NCBI GenBank assembly: GCA_027077805.1 | Contig: JALWTS010000029.1 | Location: 1 to 64,000 of the forward strand | Origin: Gammaproteobacteria bacterium | Lineage (GTDB): Bacteria > Pseudomonadota > Gammaproteobacteria > JABHGC01 | Direction of reading: 5' to 3' | Length of the DNA stretch: 64,000 nt | Shown: piece after piece, positions 1-8,955 of the stretch | Position numbering within the stretch: position 1 is the stretch's first letter | How the letters are laid out: the number at the start of each line of letters is the position of its first letter | The notes under the pieces: generated by a model | What the model was told of the DNA's origin: nothing | Seen by the model: the letters and a program-made list of their open reading frames with translations, nothing else | The model's database searches: none | Position numbers and translations under genes: made by a program

Positions 1-428
1 CCAATCACCGCCACCGAAACCACTGGGTCGTTTTTATTTAATTGTTTGATAACCGGCGCTTCCACTAAGTCTGGAAAATTATCAATGGCTTCCACTTCGA
101 TTTTAATATCATTAAAAAAATCATTAAAATCCGCACCACGAGCATCTTGCATTTTCGCAACGCTAATGCTGATGTTTTCTCTTGCTTCACAACGAAGTTC
201 GTCTAAATTGCTCAAACCATCTAGGGCATCTTCTATCCGTTGGCAGATGGTTTCTTCAATATCTTCAGCACTCGCCCCTGGATATTCCACTCGAATTTCA
301 ACCTCTTTGGTTGAAAAGTCAGGAAAGGTTTCACGTTTGAGTTGTGGCAGTCCATAAACTCCCAGCATTATCATAAATAGCATTAAGATATTGCTTGCCG
401 TAGGATGTGCCGCAAAAAATCGAATCAT
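1..428 (-). CDS. RND efflux transporter, N-terminal part (runs off the window)
   Basis: The minus strand encodes the first ~142 residues of an AcrB-family RND pump, starting MIRFFAAHPTASNILMLF. It has the cytoplasmic N-terminus, the first membrane helix, and the start of the periplasmic porter domain (FPDFSTKEVEIRVEYPGAS, then an EDIEETICQRIEDAL helix). Its ATG overlaps the TGA of the adaptor gene as ATGA, so adaptor and pump are translationally coupled. Such pumps use proton motive force to export substrates from inner membrane or periplasm together with an adaptor and a TolC-like channel. The substrate cannot be told from this fragment; the motifs of the heavy-metal subfamily lie outside the window. 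The rest of the gene lies before position 1. Confidence 0.9.
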   Translation of the reverse strand, partial: MIRFFAAHPTASNILMLFMIMLGVYGLPQLKRETFPDFSTKEVEIRVEYPGASAEDIEETICQRIEDALDGLSNLDELRCEARENISISVAKMQDARGADFNDFFNDIKIEVEAIDNFPDLVEAPVIKQLNKNDPVVSVAVI

Positions 429-1918
429 TGATTTTCTCCTGCCTCAGGGGTTAAGACTTCATTGCCTGTTTCTATGGCAAATTCTTGTTGAAGATATTTT
501 AAGGTGTTTTTAACTTGTTTGCCTTCGGCTTTTTCTATCAGTGATTCTAGCAGGACATTATCTTCTTGAGGAATAAGTAACATACCCGTCACCGCCGGCA
601 CGACATCCGAAACAATCACCGTATCCGACTCTTCAATGCCTTCGTCAATGGTGAAAAAGGTATCTTGAAACAAACCGACTTCAATATCACGCTTTTCTAA
701 ACGATTTTCTTCATCAACCACATAGACTTGATTCCCATTATGTAAGGCGGAAATGGGTAATACAATCGTATCAGGCTGGGCTTGACCAATGAGTTCTACT
801 TGGCAATACATATCTTTTACTAAGGCAGGACGCTCAGGGGGGTTCGCTTTTTCATAAGGTTTATCAACGGAAACTACCACACCTCCTGTACGAGTTTTCG
901 GATCAATACTGGCATCCATACGGGCAAATTTTGCGGGCCATTCTATTAATTTTGATCCCGTTTGTAAGCGGACAATGGCTTCAATATTAAATAATTTTCG
1001 TTTAGGCATTAAGTTTTCACCATATAAACCTGTCGGTTGATTGAGAAACTGAGCCATGGATATTTGTTGGATATCGACCTCATCTTCACCCGAAGGCGGG
1101 AGTAAGGATAAAAATTTATCGACGGGGATTTGAGCGGAAATTTCAGCCACACTGATACTATCGACAATGGCTAATACTTGACCCGTTTGGACATATTGAT
1201 CCGCTTCAATTTTTACATCAGCCATTCGTCCCCAGAATGGGGCTTTGATTTCAGTGCGCGCTAAATCCAACATCGCATCTTTAAGTTGGGCTTGATAAGA
1301 GGCAAGTTTCGCTTCGGATACGGCTTTTTCGGCAGGGATGAGATTTAAGGTATTTTGTTGGTTTTGTACATTTTGTTTTTGTTGTAAGTAATTACGTTGT
1401 TCTTGATCAGCCGAGGCTTTAGATAAGGAACCATTTCTGGCTAATTTTGCTTTTCTATCCGCTTCTTTTTTACTGATTTTTAAAGAATTTTTTTCAATCG
1501 CCAGTGCAACTCTGGCATTTTGTTCTTTAATCTCTAATTGTTGCAGTTCCCCCATAGTACTTTGGATATTGGCTTGAATTTGAGCAGCGGCGAGCTCATA
1601 GTCTTCCTTGGCAATTTTAACTAATAACTGGCCTTTTTGTACAATTCGTCCTTTTTTTAGTTTGGAGCTAACTGTTGCGACTTGTCCTGTGACTTGGGCC
1701 ACGGCTTCCCAAGTTTTGTTGGGTTCAACATAACCATAACCAATCGTTCTTGGAATGAAATTGACTAAAGGTGCTTTGATGGTTCTTACGGCATAAGAAC
1801 GTTCTTGGTTATCCTTTCTTTCGGGAGCCGATTGACTGGCCACTAGGACAAGGAATGCGACGATACCTAATAATAGCCCTGGAAAAACATGCCAATTTTT
1901 GGTATTGGGATGACTCAT
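425..1918 (-). CDS. RND periplasmic adaptor (HlyD/AcrA-type membrane fusion protein)
   Basis: This 497-residue protein has one N-terminal membrane anchor (about residues 12-28, LLLGIVAFLVLVASQ), then a lipoyl-type half (VAQVTGQVATVSSKLKKGR), a long alpha hairpin rich in Gln/Glu/Lys (residues ~105-215) and the second lipoyl half (IKAPFWGRMADVKIEADQYV). Beta-barrel and membrane-proximal domains follow. It is the adaptor linking the RND pump encoded directly downstream to an outer membrane channel. No TolC-like gene lies next to it here. It is longer than AcrA (~400 residues), mostly through a longer barrel region and C-terminal tail. The substrate is unknown. Confidence 0.92.
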   Translation of the reverse strand: MSHPNTKNWHVFPGLLLGIVAFLVLVASQSAPERKDNQERSYAVRTIKAPLVNFIPRTIGYGYVEPNKTWEAVAQVTGQVATVSSKLKKGRIVQKGQLLVKIAKEDYELAAAQIQANIQSTMGELQQLEIKEQNARVALAIEKNSLKISKKEADRKAKLARNGSLSKASADQEQRNYLQQKQNVQNQQNTLNLIPAEKAVSEAKLASYQAQLKDAMLDLARTEIKAPFWGRMADVKIEADQYVQTGQVLAIVDSISVAEISAQIPVDKFLSLLPPSGEDEVDIQQISMAQFLNQPTGLYGENLMPKRKLFNIEAIVRLQTGSKLIEWPAKFARMDASIDPKTRTGGVVVSVDKPYEKANPPERPALVKDMYCQVELIGQAQPDTIVLPISALHNGNQVYVVDEENRLEKRDIEVGLFQDTFFTIDEGIEESDTVIVSDVVPAVTGMLLIPQEDNVLLESLIEKAEGKQVKNTLKYLQQEFAIETGNEVLTPEAGENQ

Positions 1919-2048
1919 AAAATATACCTCAAAGTCTGTGGATTCGTTTTGATATTTATAATAGAAGGGTTATGTAAAATAATAAAGTCAACGCGAAAAT
2001 TAAATTTTAATTTGCCTTATAAAAAACAGGGAATCCAAATCACCGATA

Positions 2049-2073
2049 ATACTTGACTAAATTAGTAGGTTAT
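2049..2073 (+). promoter_or_regulatory. IscR type-1-like operator upstream of sufB
   Basis: A 25-bp near-palindrome matches the published IscR type 1 consensus at 23 of 25 positions by my own alignment. The left arm is ATACTTGACT, the centre AAAT, and the right arm TAGTAGGTTAT. The mismatches are an A at position 19 (C expected) and a T at position 22 (S expected). It overlaps the -35 element of the sufB promoter, where a bound [2Fe-2S]-IscR would block transcription while clusters are plentiful. No iscR gene lies in the window, so the regulator is inferred. Confidence 0.7.
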
Positions 2074-2082
2074 TGCTATCTT
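2053..2082 (+). promoter_or_regulatory. Candidate sigma-70 promoter of the suf operon
   Basis: TTGACT (2053-2058) and TATCTT (2077-2082) are separated by 18 bp, about 30 nt before the sufB start codon. The -35 hexamer lies inside the IscR-like box. The -10 is weak, which fits a regulated promoter. Confidence 0.5.
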
Positions 2083-2112
2083 TATTGCATCTGACAACAA
2101 GGAGTATAACGA

Positions 2113-3561
2113 ATGCCTGATACTGCTACTGAAGTGGCGTCTTTAGTGGATAAGGACTATGAACACGGATTTGTGACGGATATTGAAGCCGATACCGTGC
2201 CCCCTGGCTTAAATGAAGACGTGATTCGTTTGATTTCCCAAAAAAAGAATGAGCCTGATTTTATGTTAGAATGGCGTTTAAAAGCCTATCGCCACTGGCT
2301 AACATTACAACCCCCTCATTGGGCGCATATTAACTTTCCTGAGATAGATTATCAAGCGATTTCTTATTATTCTGCCCCAAAATCGGATAAAGAGAGACCC
2401 AAAAGCTTAGAGGAAGTCGATCCTAAATTACTAGAAACCTATGAAAAACTTGGGATTCCGTTGGAAGAACAAAAAATGTTAGCGGGTGTCGCTGTTGATG
2501 CGGTATTTGATAGTGTTTCAGTCGCCACTACTTTCAAAGACAAACTTGCTAAAGAAGGCGTGATTTTTTGTGCTTTTTCAGAAGCCTTGCAAACCCATCC
2601 TGAGTTAGTGAAACAATATTTGGGTTCCGTCGTGCCGATGACGGATAATTATTTTGCGACCTTAAATTCTGCGGTATTTTCAGACGGTTCTTTTGTGTAT
2701 ATTCCTAAAGGCGTCAGATGTCCAATGGAATTGTCCACTTATTTTCGGATTAATGCCTCCCATACCGGACAATTTGAACGCACATTAATTGTGGCAGAGG
2801 AAGGCAGTTATGTGAGTTATTTAGAAGGTTGTACCGCACCTCGTCGTGATGAAAATCAACTGCATGCGGCCGTCGTGGAATTAGTGGCTTTAGATAATGC
2901 CCAAATTAAATATTCTACGGTGCAAAATTGGTATCCAGGGGATGAAAATGGTCAAGGAGGGATTTATAACTTTGTGACTAAACGAGGGGATTGTCGTGGG
3001 CATCATGCGAAAATTTCTTGGACACAAGTAGAGACGGGTTCTGCCATTACTTGGAAATATCCGAGTTGTGTATTGACAGGTGATCATTCTGTCGGTGAGT
3101 TTTATTCGGTTGCCTTAACTCATCATCATCAACAAGCGGATACGGGGACTAAAATGGTGCATTTGGGGAAACATACGACTAGCACTATTATTTCTAAAGG
3201 GATTTCCGCAGGACAAGGGCAAAATGCTTACCGTGGCTTAGTTAGGATTGCTAAACAAGCGGATAATGCGAGAAATTATACCCAATGTGATTCTTTGTTA
3301 ATGGGTTCTCGTTGTGGTGCTCATACTTTTCCTTCTGTGGAAGTGAAAAATCCTACGGCAACTTTAGAACACGAAGCCTCTACTTCAAAAATCAGTGATG
3401 ATCAATTGTTTTACTGTTTACAGCGAGGGATTAGTGAGGAAGATGCGGTCTCTATGATTGTGAATGGTTTTTGTAAGGAAATTTTTAAAGAATTACCAAT
3501 GGAATTTGCGGTGGAAGCACAAAAATTATTGGATATGAGTTTAGAAGGTGCGGTAGGTTAA
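2113..3561 (+). CDS. sufB: Fe-S cluster assembly scaffold protein SufB
   Basis: This 482-residue protein has the usual length and sequence of SufB. It includes the conserved core [26 protein letters not shown] in pieces (residues ~195-220), the [22 protein letters not shown] region, the [18 protein letters not shown] stretch, and a C-terminal beta-helix with [25 protein letters not shown]. SufB forms the SufBC2D scaffold on which Fe-S clusters are built in the cytosol. The start is fixed by a good ribosome site (AAGGAG about 9 nt upstream). It opens a five-gene operon and sits divergent from the RND adaptor, with an IscR-like box in between. Confidence 0.97.
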   Translation: MPDTATEVASLVDKDYEHGFVTDIEADTVPPGLNEDVIRLISQKKNEPDFMLEWRLKAYRHWLTLQPPHWAHINFPEIDYQAISYYSAPKSDKERPKSLEEVDPKLLETYEKLGIPLEEQKMLAGVAVDAVFDSVSVATTFKDKLAKEGVIFCAFSEALQTHPELVKQYLGSVVPMTDNYFATLNSAVFSDGSFVYIPKGVRCPMELSTYFRINASHTGQFERTLIVAEEGSYVSYLEGCTAPRRDENQLHAAVVELVALDNAQIKYSTVQNWYPGDENGQGGIYNFVTKRGDCRGHHAKISWTQVETGSAITWKYPSCVLTGDHSVGEFYSVALTHHHQQADTGTKMVHLGKHTTSTIISKGISAGQGQNAYRGLVRIAKQADNARNYTQCDSLLMGSRCGAHTFPSVEVKNPTATLEHEASTSKISDDQLFYCLQRGISEEDAVSMIVNGFCKEIFKELPMEFAVEAQKLLDMSLEGAVG

Positions 3562-3583
3562 TTCAATTAAGCCTCTCTCAATC

Positions 3584-3602
3584 TCCCCTTCTAAAAAGGG
3601 GA
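3584..3602 (+). other. Short intergenic hairpin between sufB and sufC
   Basis: A 7-bp stem (tcccctt / aagggga) with a 5-nt loop lies about 30 nt before the sufC start. No U-tract follows, so it is unlikely to terminate. It could stabilise the sufB message end or reduce read-through, but no function is shown. Confidence 0.4.
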
Positions 3603-3633
3603 AATGAGTAGTGGGAACGAAGGGATAAATAAA

Positions 3634-4383
3634 ATGTTAACAATTAAAAATTTACATGTTGAAGTCGATGGAAAAGCAATTTTAAAAGGCATTGACTTAG
3701 AAGTTCATGCCGGGGAAGTTCACGCCATCATGGGACCAAATGGTTCGGGCAAAAGTACCTTATCAAATGTTTTGGCCGGACGTGATGGTTATACCGTTAC
3801 GCAAGGTGACGTCCTTTATCAAGGCGATAATTTATTGCAATATGAGCCTGATGAACGGGCTTGTCGTGGGGTATTTTTAGCGTTTCAGTATCCTGTCGAA
3901 ATTCCTGGGGTAAATAATGTTTATTTTTTAAAAGCGGCGGTGAATGCCATTCGTCAATATCAAGGGAAAGAAGAACTGGATGCCATGGATTTTATGGCAT
4001 TAATGAAACAAAAAATGACATTAGTTAAAATGGATAATACCTTGTTGAAACGGTCAGTCAATGAAGGTTTTTCAGGCGGTGAGAAAAAACGTAATGAAAT
4101 TTTACAAATGGCAATGTTAGATCCAAAATTAGCCATTTTAGATGAAACCGATTCTGGTTTGGATATTGATGCCTTAAGAATTGTCGCCGAAGGGGTAAAT
4201 CAATTGCGTCATAGCCAGCGTTCTATTGTTATGGTCACTCATTATCAACGCTTGTTAAGTTATATTGTGCCTGATTATGTGCATGTGTTATCTGAGGGTC
4301 AAATTGTCAAATCGGGTGATAAGAACTTAGCCTTAGAGCTAGAAGAAAAAGGCTATGGTTGGATTACTGAGGAGGTGGCGTAA
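3634..4383 (+). CDS. sufC: Fe-S cluster assembly ATPase SufC
   Basis: This ABC-type ATPase has 249 residues from the ATG at 3634 (MLTIKNLHVEVDGK). It shows Walker A GPNGSGKST, the ABC signature FSGGEKKRNE, Walker B AILDETDSGLDID and the switch His in VMVTHYQRLL. SufC binds SufB and SufD and powers cluster assembly. An in-frame ATG at 3604 would add ten residues, but it overlaps the intergenic hairpin arm. The 3634 start has AAGGGA at a usable distance and matches the family length (~248). The stop overlaps the sufD start (TAATG), so the two are coupled. Confidence 0.96.
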   Translation: MLTIKNLHVEVDGKAILKGIDLEVHAGEVHAIMGPNGSGKSTLSNVLAGRDGYTVTQGDVLYQGDNLLQYEPDERACRGVFLAFQYPVEIPGVNNVYFLKAAVNAIRQYQGKEELDAMDFMALMKQKMTLVKMDNTLLKRSVNEGFSGGEKKRNEILQMAMLDPKLAILDETDSGLDIDALRIVAEGVNQLRHSQRSIVMVTHYQRLLSYIVPDYVHVLSEGQIVKSGDKNLALELEEKGYGWITEEVA

Positions 4384-5702
4384 TGTCATTTCAAACACAG
4401 TTTGCCGACTTAGTCGCGATTGACGATCCAACACTACAACAACTACGTCAACAAGCGTGGGAATATTTTTCGCAATCAGGATTTCCGAAACCACAGTTAG
4501 AACATTGGAAATATACCAATTTACGCGCTTTAGAAAAGCAGTCGTTCGTTATTGCTCAAGAACAATGTATGGGACTCGTTCCGGATGATTTAGAACCCTA
4601 TTTAATGGCGAATACGTATACCTTAGTGTTTGTTAATGGTCAGTTTGACCCTGCCTTATCAAAATTGGATGATTTACCTAAAACCGCCACGATGACTAAT
4701 TTAGCGTCAGTGATAAAGACTGACCCACAAAGGCTACGGCCACATTTCGCCAAATATGCCGATATGAGCAAAGCAGAGTACAGTTTAACGGCTTTAAATA
4801 CCGCTTTTATGACCGATGGGGCTTATATCGAACTTAATCAAGAGGCCAAATTAACCAAACCCATTCATTTATTATTTGTAACTACCCCACAGCAACAAAG
4901 CATTTCGACTCAACCTAGAATTTTAATTATTGTCAATCCAAATGCGAAAGCGAAAGTGATTGAACAATATGTGAGTTTAGGAGCCAGTACTTATTTTACC
5001 AATGTCTTAAGCGAAATATCACTCGCTGCCAATAGTCAACTGGAACATTATAAAATTCAACAAGAAAGTGATAAAGCGTATCATATTGCCACCATGCAAG
5101 TGCAACAACAACAAGGCAGTCGTTTGACCGATTATCGCTTTGCCTTTGGTGCTTTATTAGCCCGTGATACTATTAATAGCATTTTAGCAGGAGAATATGC
5201 GGAATCGGATTGTTCTGGTTTGTATTTAGGGCAGAAACGTCAGCATATTGATTATCATGTTTGTACTGAACACCAACAAGCCCATTGTCGTAGTACCCAA
5301 AATTATAAAGGGGTATTAATGGATAGAGCGAGAGGGGTGTTTAATGGTAGAGTGCATGTTCATCCGAATGCCAAAAAGACGGATAGTCAGCAAAGTAATA
5401 AAAATTTATTATTATCCAAAGATGCCGAAATTGATACCAAACCTGAATTAGAAATTTATGCCGATGAGGTACAATGTTCGCATGGTGCCACTGTTGGGCA
5501 GTTGGATGACAATATGGTATTTTATCTTCGCAGTCGTGGTTTAAGTCAACAAGTGGCACGTCATTTGTTAACCTATGGCTTTGCCAAAGAAATTATTGAA
5601 GGCATTGATTTAGAAGCGTTGCAAATGATGTTAGGAAAAACCATTGCGGAAAAATTACCCGGCACGGAACAGTTAAAAGAAGAAATGGAATGGGAATATT
5701 AA
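4383..5702 (+). CDS. sufD: Fe-S cluster assembly protein SufD
   Basis: This 439-residue protein is the SufB paralogue of the SufBC2D complex. It has an N-terminal helical part with the typical HWKYTNLRAL motif (residues ~41-50), then the beta-helix, and the conserved C-terminal block YADEVQCSHGATVGQLDDNMVFYLRSRGLS followed by ARHLLTYGFAKEII. SufD takes part in iron entry and pairs with SufB through this C-terminal region. The first codon overlaps the sufC stop. The last ~40 nt of the gene are duplicated imperfectly just downstream. Confidence 0.96.
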   Translation: MSFQTQFADLVAIDDPTLQQLRQQAWEYFSQSGFPKPQLEHWKYTNLRALEKQSFVIAQEQCMGLVPDDLEPYLMANTYTLVFVNGQFDPALSKLDDLPKTATMTNLASVIKTDPQRLRPHFAKYADMSKAEYSLTALNTAFMTDGAYIELNQEAKLTKPIHLLFVTTPQQQSISTQPRILIIVNPNAKAKVIEQYVSLGASTYFTNVLSEISLAANSQLEHYKIQQESDKAYHIATMQVQQQQGSRLTDYRFAFGALLARDTINSILAGEYAESDCSGLYLGQKRQHIDYHVCTEHQQAHCRSTQNYKGVLMDRARGVFNGRVHVHPNAKKTDSQQSNKNLLLSKDAEIDTKPELEIYADEVQCSHGATVGQLDDNMVFYLRSRGLSQQVARHLLTYGFAKEIIEGIDLEALQMMLGKTIAEKLPGTEQLKEEMEWEY

Positions 5703-5748
5703 ATCACACGAAACAATTCAAAGAAGAAATGGAATGAGAATATCAAAT
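5663..5748 (+). repeat. Imperfect 44-bp tandem duplication across the sufD stop
   Basis: Positions 5663-5704 and 5707-5748 align without gaps over 42 nt with about 5 differences (shared core aagaagaaatggaatg). The first copy encodes the SufD C-terminus; the second lies in the spacer before the next gene and is not translated as part of SufD. This looks like a local slippage duplication that has drifted since. Confidence 0.85.
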
Positions 5749-5765
5749 AGCTAAGGGATACGTTT

Positions 5766-6068
5766 ATGGATTTAGAACAAGAAATTATTGCCGTATTAAA
5801 AACAGTTTATGATCCTGACATTCCTGTTAATATTTATGATCTAGGCTTGATTTATGCTTTAGATATTAATGAACAACAAGAGGTAGTCATTGACATGACC
5901 TTAACTGCTCCGGGTTGTCCTGTGGCTCATACTTTTCCTGGCGTTGTGGAATCGAAAGTCAAAGAGGTTGAAGGGGTAAGTTCTGCAAAAGTACGGTTAG
6001 TATGGGAACCTGCTTGGAGTAAAGATAGAATGAGCGATGAAGTTAAGTTACAATTAGGTTTATTATAG
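5766..6068 (+). CDS. sufT: SufT-like / MIP18-family (DUF59) Fe-S assembly protein
   Basis: This 100-residue protein consists of a single DUF59 domain. It has the conserved VYDPDIPVNIYDLGLIY start and the TLTAPGCPVAHTFPGVVESKV segment with the family cysteine (Cys ~51), ending in LVWEPAWSKDRMSDEVKLQLGL. SufT/MIP18 proteins help mature or deliver Fe-S clusters under demand. Its place directly behind sufD supports that role. The long N-terminal extension of some SufT proteins is missing. A good start is set by AAGGGA upstream of 5766. Confidence 0.9.
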   Translation: MDLEQEIIAVLKTVYDPDIPVNIYDLGLIYALDINEQQEVVIDMTLTAPGCPVAHTFPGVVESKVKEVEGVSSAKVRLVWEPAWSKDRMSDEVKLQLGLL

Positions 6069-6083
6069 TGTCTAGGATTGGAT

Positions 6084-6422
6084 ATGTCAGATTGGGTTGA
6101 TGTTGCATTAGTCGAAAGTTGGGAAAAACAAGCCATACGTTTGATTGATTTGGATGACACTATGGTAGCAATTTTTTATTTTCAAGATAAGTTTTATGCG
6201 ATTGAAAATGTGTGTACTCATGATTATTGTCCTTTAATTGATGAGAATGAACCGAGCACTGCTAATTGGCAACAACATCGAATTATTTGCCCTCGTCATG
6301 GGGCAGAATTTGATGTCACCAATGGCAAGGTATTAGCACCGCCCGCTTATGAAGATTTAACCGTATTTCCTACTCGAATTGAAGAGGGCATGGTTCAGGT
6401 TAGGGACCCTCGTTGGGATTGA
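6084..6422 (+). CDS. Rieske [2Fe-2S] ferredoxin-type protein
   Basis: This 112-residue protein has the Rieske motif pair CTHDYCPL and CPRHGAEFD, giving Cys-x-His and Cys-x-x-His ligands of a [2Fe-2S] cluster. The C-terminal strand VFPTRIEEGMVQV is typical of ferredoxin components of non-haem oxygenases. I start it at ATG 6084 because AGGA lies 6 nt upstream; a TTG at 6078 is also in frame. It lies 15 nt after sufT and is likely in the suf operon. Similar Rieske proteins sit in suf operons of actinobacteria, so an electron-transfer or sensing role in cluster assembly is plausible but unproven. Confidence 0.88.
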   Translation: MSDWVDVALVESWEKQAIRLIDLDDTMVAIFYFQDKFYAIENVCTHDYCPLIDENEPSTANWQQHRIICPRHGAEFDVTNGKVLAPPAYEDLTVFPTRIEEGMVQVRDPRWD

Positions 6423-6455
6423 TTGCGGGTAAGTCGTCAGTCCCAGTCCAAAGTG

Positions 6456-6827
6456 TTATTCAGTGGCAACTTGCACTTGTCTTAAACTGGTTTCATTGGG
6501 ACAAAATTCAATATTTTCTAAAAGAACGGTTTTGTTTTTATCTAATTCGGTATCACAACGTTTGTGATTAGGACATTGTTGACAATTCTCCATATTTTGC
6601 ATAATTTTGGTAATGGGCTGTTGATGTAGGTATTCGTCTTGGGTAATACCCAATGCCGATAACATTTTATGTAAACGATAAGCGGTGAGTTTTATTGCGA
6701 AATTTTTACGAAACTGCTGACCTACGCGTATGTTTTTTCTGATAGCAACGGCTAGATATAATGCCGTCAACATGACGAAAGCTCCGAGTAATATCATTGC
6801 TATAATACTAATAATATCAACAAGCAT
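6456..6827 (-). CDS. DUF6455-like small membrane protein
   Basis: This 123-residue protein has one N-terminal membrane helix (residues ~5-28), a basic linker (RKNIRVGQQFRKNF), then a helical domain with RLHKMLSALGITQDEY and a Cys-rich end: NCQQCPNHKRCD and EFCPNETSL. This arrangement of cysteines resembles DUF6455 proteins. The four Cys could bind a metal or a cluster; this is inference. It is convergent with the Rieske gene and faces away from the dehydrogenase upstream on the same strand. Confidence 0.7.
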   Translation of the reverse strand: MLVDIISIIAMILLGAFVMLTALYLAVAIRKNIRVGQQFRKNFAIKLTAYRLHKMLSALGITQDEYLHQQPITKIMQNMENCQQCPNHKRCDTELDKNKTVLLENIEFCPNETSLRQVQVATE

Positions 6828-6940
6828 TTGAGAACTCCTTTCCTTGGTTGAGGTTGATTGCGGTTGATTAATGTCAAGTGGCTATCAGGATATAAAAGCT
6901 CAAAGCATTTGTCATTGATACAGATCAATAGAGAAATAAT

Positions 6941-7693
6941 TTAATTATTATTGACGGATGAATTTTGAGTGATGTCAGCAATATCGCTTAAGTTTAATGA
7001 TAAACCATGCTCTTTACTTTCATCGCTCATTAAATAACGATAAGCCCAAGTAATGTCATTAGGACTGGTTAAACTCTGTGGATTCTCTCCAGGATAAGCG
7101 TGGGCTCGTAGTTTTGTGCGGATTTTATTAGGGCGGATACAATTGACTCGAATGTTACTGTTATCCAATTCCTCTGCCAATATTTTGCTTAACCCTTCCA
7201 CGCCAAATTTTGACACACCATAAGCACCCCAATAGGCTCTCACTGATGACACTAATTCATCAGACGTAAATAATATCGATGCTTTAGAGGGTTTTTGTAA
7301 TAACGGTAAACAGGCTTTCGTTAATAAAAATGGGGCATTTAGATTCACTTGCAATACTTTATACCAAGTTTCAATATCTTGGTATTCGATAGGACATAAG
7401 GCGCCTAAGATGGCCGCATTGTGAATTAAACCATGCAGATGCCCAAACTCCTGTTGTAGAATGTCAAACAGTTGTTGGTAATCTTTGGGTGTTGACGTTT
7501 CCAAGTTCATGGGGAAAATGGCAGCTTGTTGCATATTCCCATTTTGGATTTCGTCATAAACTTCTTCCAACTGGCTTAAATCACGATCCAATAAAATCAC
7601 GGTAGCACCGTGAGTAGCGAATTCCTTAGCGACAGCACGGCCAATACCTTGTCCGGCACCCGTCATTAAAATTATTTTGTTTTGTAAGTCCAT
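6941..7693 (-). CDS. YciK-like short-chain dehydrogenase/reductase
   Basis: This 250-residue protein has the SDR fold: the TGAGQGIG nucleotide-binding motif (residues ~11-18), HNAAILG, and the catalytic YGVSK (Tyr and Lys) in WGAYGVSKFGVEGL. It ends with NCIRPNKIRTKLRAHAYPGENPQSL. The pattern matches E. coli YciK, whose substrate is not established. The gene starts inside the end of the upstream Lys/Thr-rich gene (22-nt overlap), which suggests they are expressed together. The usual catalytic Ser seems shifted (TSDELVSSV), as in YciK (TSSSVG). Confidence 0.88.
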   Translation of the reverse strand: MDLQNKIILMTGAGQGIGRAVAKEFATHGATVILLDRDLSQLEEVYDEIQNGNMQQAAIFPMNLETSTPKDYQQLFDILQQEFGHLHGLIHNAAILGALCPIEYQDIETWYKVLQVNLNAPFLLTKACLPLLQKPSKASILFTSDELVSSVRAYWGAYGVSKFGVEGLSKILAEELDNSNIRVNCIRPNKIRTKLRAHAYPGENPQSLTSPNDITWAYRYLMSDESKEHGLSLNLSDIADITQNSSVNNN

Positions 7694-8955
7694 TGATGTG
7701 GGTAATAGTAGTAAGAATAAGGTTGATAGGTTTGGGTTTGATAACTTTGAGCCTGAGACGTTTGTGGCTGATAGGCTTGATAATGATAAGGATAACGATA
7801 AGTTGGAACGGCGGGGCGATAGTAGTAATAGCGAAGCGTTGTTCGTTTTTTGCTTGCTATCGTTTTTTTAGTAACGGTTGTTGCTACTTTTGTTTTATCG
7901 GCCTTATCAAGGCTATCTGTATTGGATTGTATCGTTTGAGTATTATCCGTGTTGTCAGTCGCACGGTTACTCGTATGGCTATTGCGGGTCGCCGTTACTT
8001 GTTTGTCTGCTGTTGTGACGAGATTCACACTATCCTTAACACTAGGATTATCATGACTCATGGTATGGCTATCATACTCTGCATTATGTATTGCCGTCAT
8101 GGCGGGTTGTGAGGCTTCTTTCACTGTTGGTGCCATTATCGCAATGCTTTGCTTATTATCCGTGGGTTTTTCATTTGGTAGAAATTGAGGTAGATTGTCA
8201 ATAAAAGTCGCCATCGTGCCACCTACCTCTTTATAAAAGGTTTGGTATTGATCCGTTTGTGATAAGGGTTGATAACCAAAATACGCACCCGCTCCAACGA
8301 CTAATATAAATAACCAACCAAAACCTGAACTTGACTTTTTCTCTGCTTGATTCGCTGTTTTTTTAGATGCTTGCCCTTGACGCGCCATCACACCCAACTC
8401 TTGCCATTTTTTCTGAATATTTTGCTGTTTTGTTTGTTGACTGTCGGTAACGGTTCCAGGTGGGAATAAACCCATTGCCCGCATTTTACGTTGTAATGCT
8501 TCTTGTTTGCTATTGGTTTTGGGTTCTTCGGTTACAACGGTTTTCGCCTTAGTTTCGGTTTGTGTTTTGGTATGACTTGTGTCAGGCTCATTTTTAGCGG
8601 TGCTTGTTTGCCTTTCCTTTTTGCCGGCTTTAGTGGGGCGGGTTTTTTTTGCCGTGGTGGTTTTGGGTACGTTTTTAGCGGTAGTTGTTTTTGGTTCTGC
8701 TTTGCTTGTATTATTCGGCTCTGTTTGGGGAGTGGTTCTTTTAGCAGTTGTTTTTCGGGTTCGAGTGGTTTTTGAGGTAGTGGTGCGACGTTGAGACGTT
8801 TTACTGTTGCTTCGACTGCTACTCGTATTGCTATTATCACTGTTCGTTTGCTTTAGATTCGGTTGAACTTCCCTATGATCAACCCCATTGGGTTTCGGAT
8901 TTTGTGTCGTTTGATTTGTGTCTGATTGCTCTGTATTCATTACGATTACCATCAT
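7672..8955 (-). CDS. Lys/Thr-rich single-pass membrane protein with Tyr-rich tail
   Basis: This 427-residue protein is not recognised. Residues ~1-135 are low complexity, very rich in Thr, Lys, Arg, Ser and Ala, with recurring KTTTAKK-like units that recall histone H1-type tails. A short motif EALQRKMRAMGLFPPGTV and one membrane segment (GFGWLFILVVGAGAYFGY) follow. The C-terminal part is hydrophilic and ends in a Tyr/Gln/Pro-rich tail (RYYYYRPAVPTYRYPYHYQ). The composition suggests a cytoplasmic basic arm, perhaps binding DNA or cell-surface polymer, and a periplasmic tail. Starts at 8955, 8952 or 8940 are all possible; none has a clear ribosome site. Confidence 0.7.
   Translation of the reverse strand: MMVIVMNTEQSDTNQTTQNPKPNGVDHREVQPNLKQTNSDNSNTSSSRSNSKTSQRRTTTSKTTRTRKTTAKRTTPQTEPNNTSKAEPKTTTAKNVPKTTTAKKTRPTKAGKKERQTSTAKNEPDTSHTKTQTETKAKTVVTEEPKTNSKQEALQRKMRAMGLFPPGTVTDSQQTKQQNIQKKWQELGVMARQGQASKKTANQAEKKSSSGFGWLFILVVGAGAYFGYQPLSQTDQYQTFYKEVGGTMATFIDNLPQFLPNEKPTDNKQSIAIMAPTVKEASQPAMTAIHNAEYDSHTMSHDNPSVKDSVNLVTTADKQVTATRNSHTSNRATDNTDNTQTIQSNTDSLDKADKTKVATTVTKKTIASKKRTTLRYYYYRPAVPTYRYPYHYQAYQPQTSQAQSYQTQTYQPYSYYYYPHQWTYKTK

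Noticed and set aside
8503..8840. Several overlapping open frames on both strands within the Lys/Thr-rich gene
   Set aside because: They are shadows of low-complexity codons; the minus frame joins a membrane segment and continues for 427 codons.
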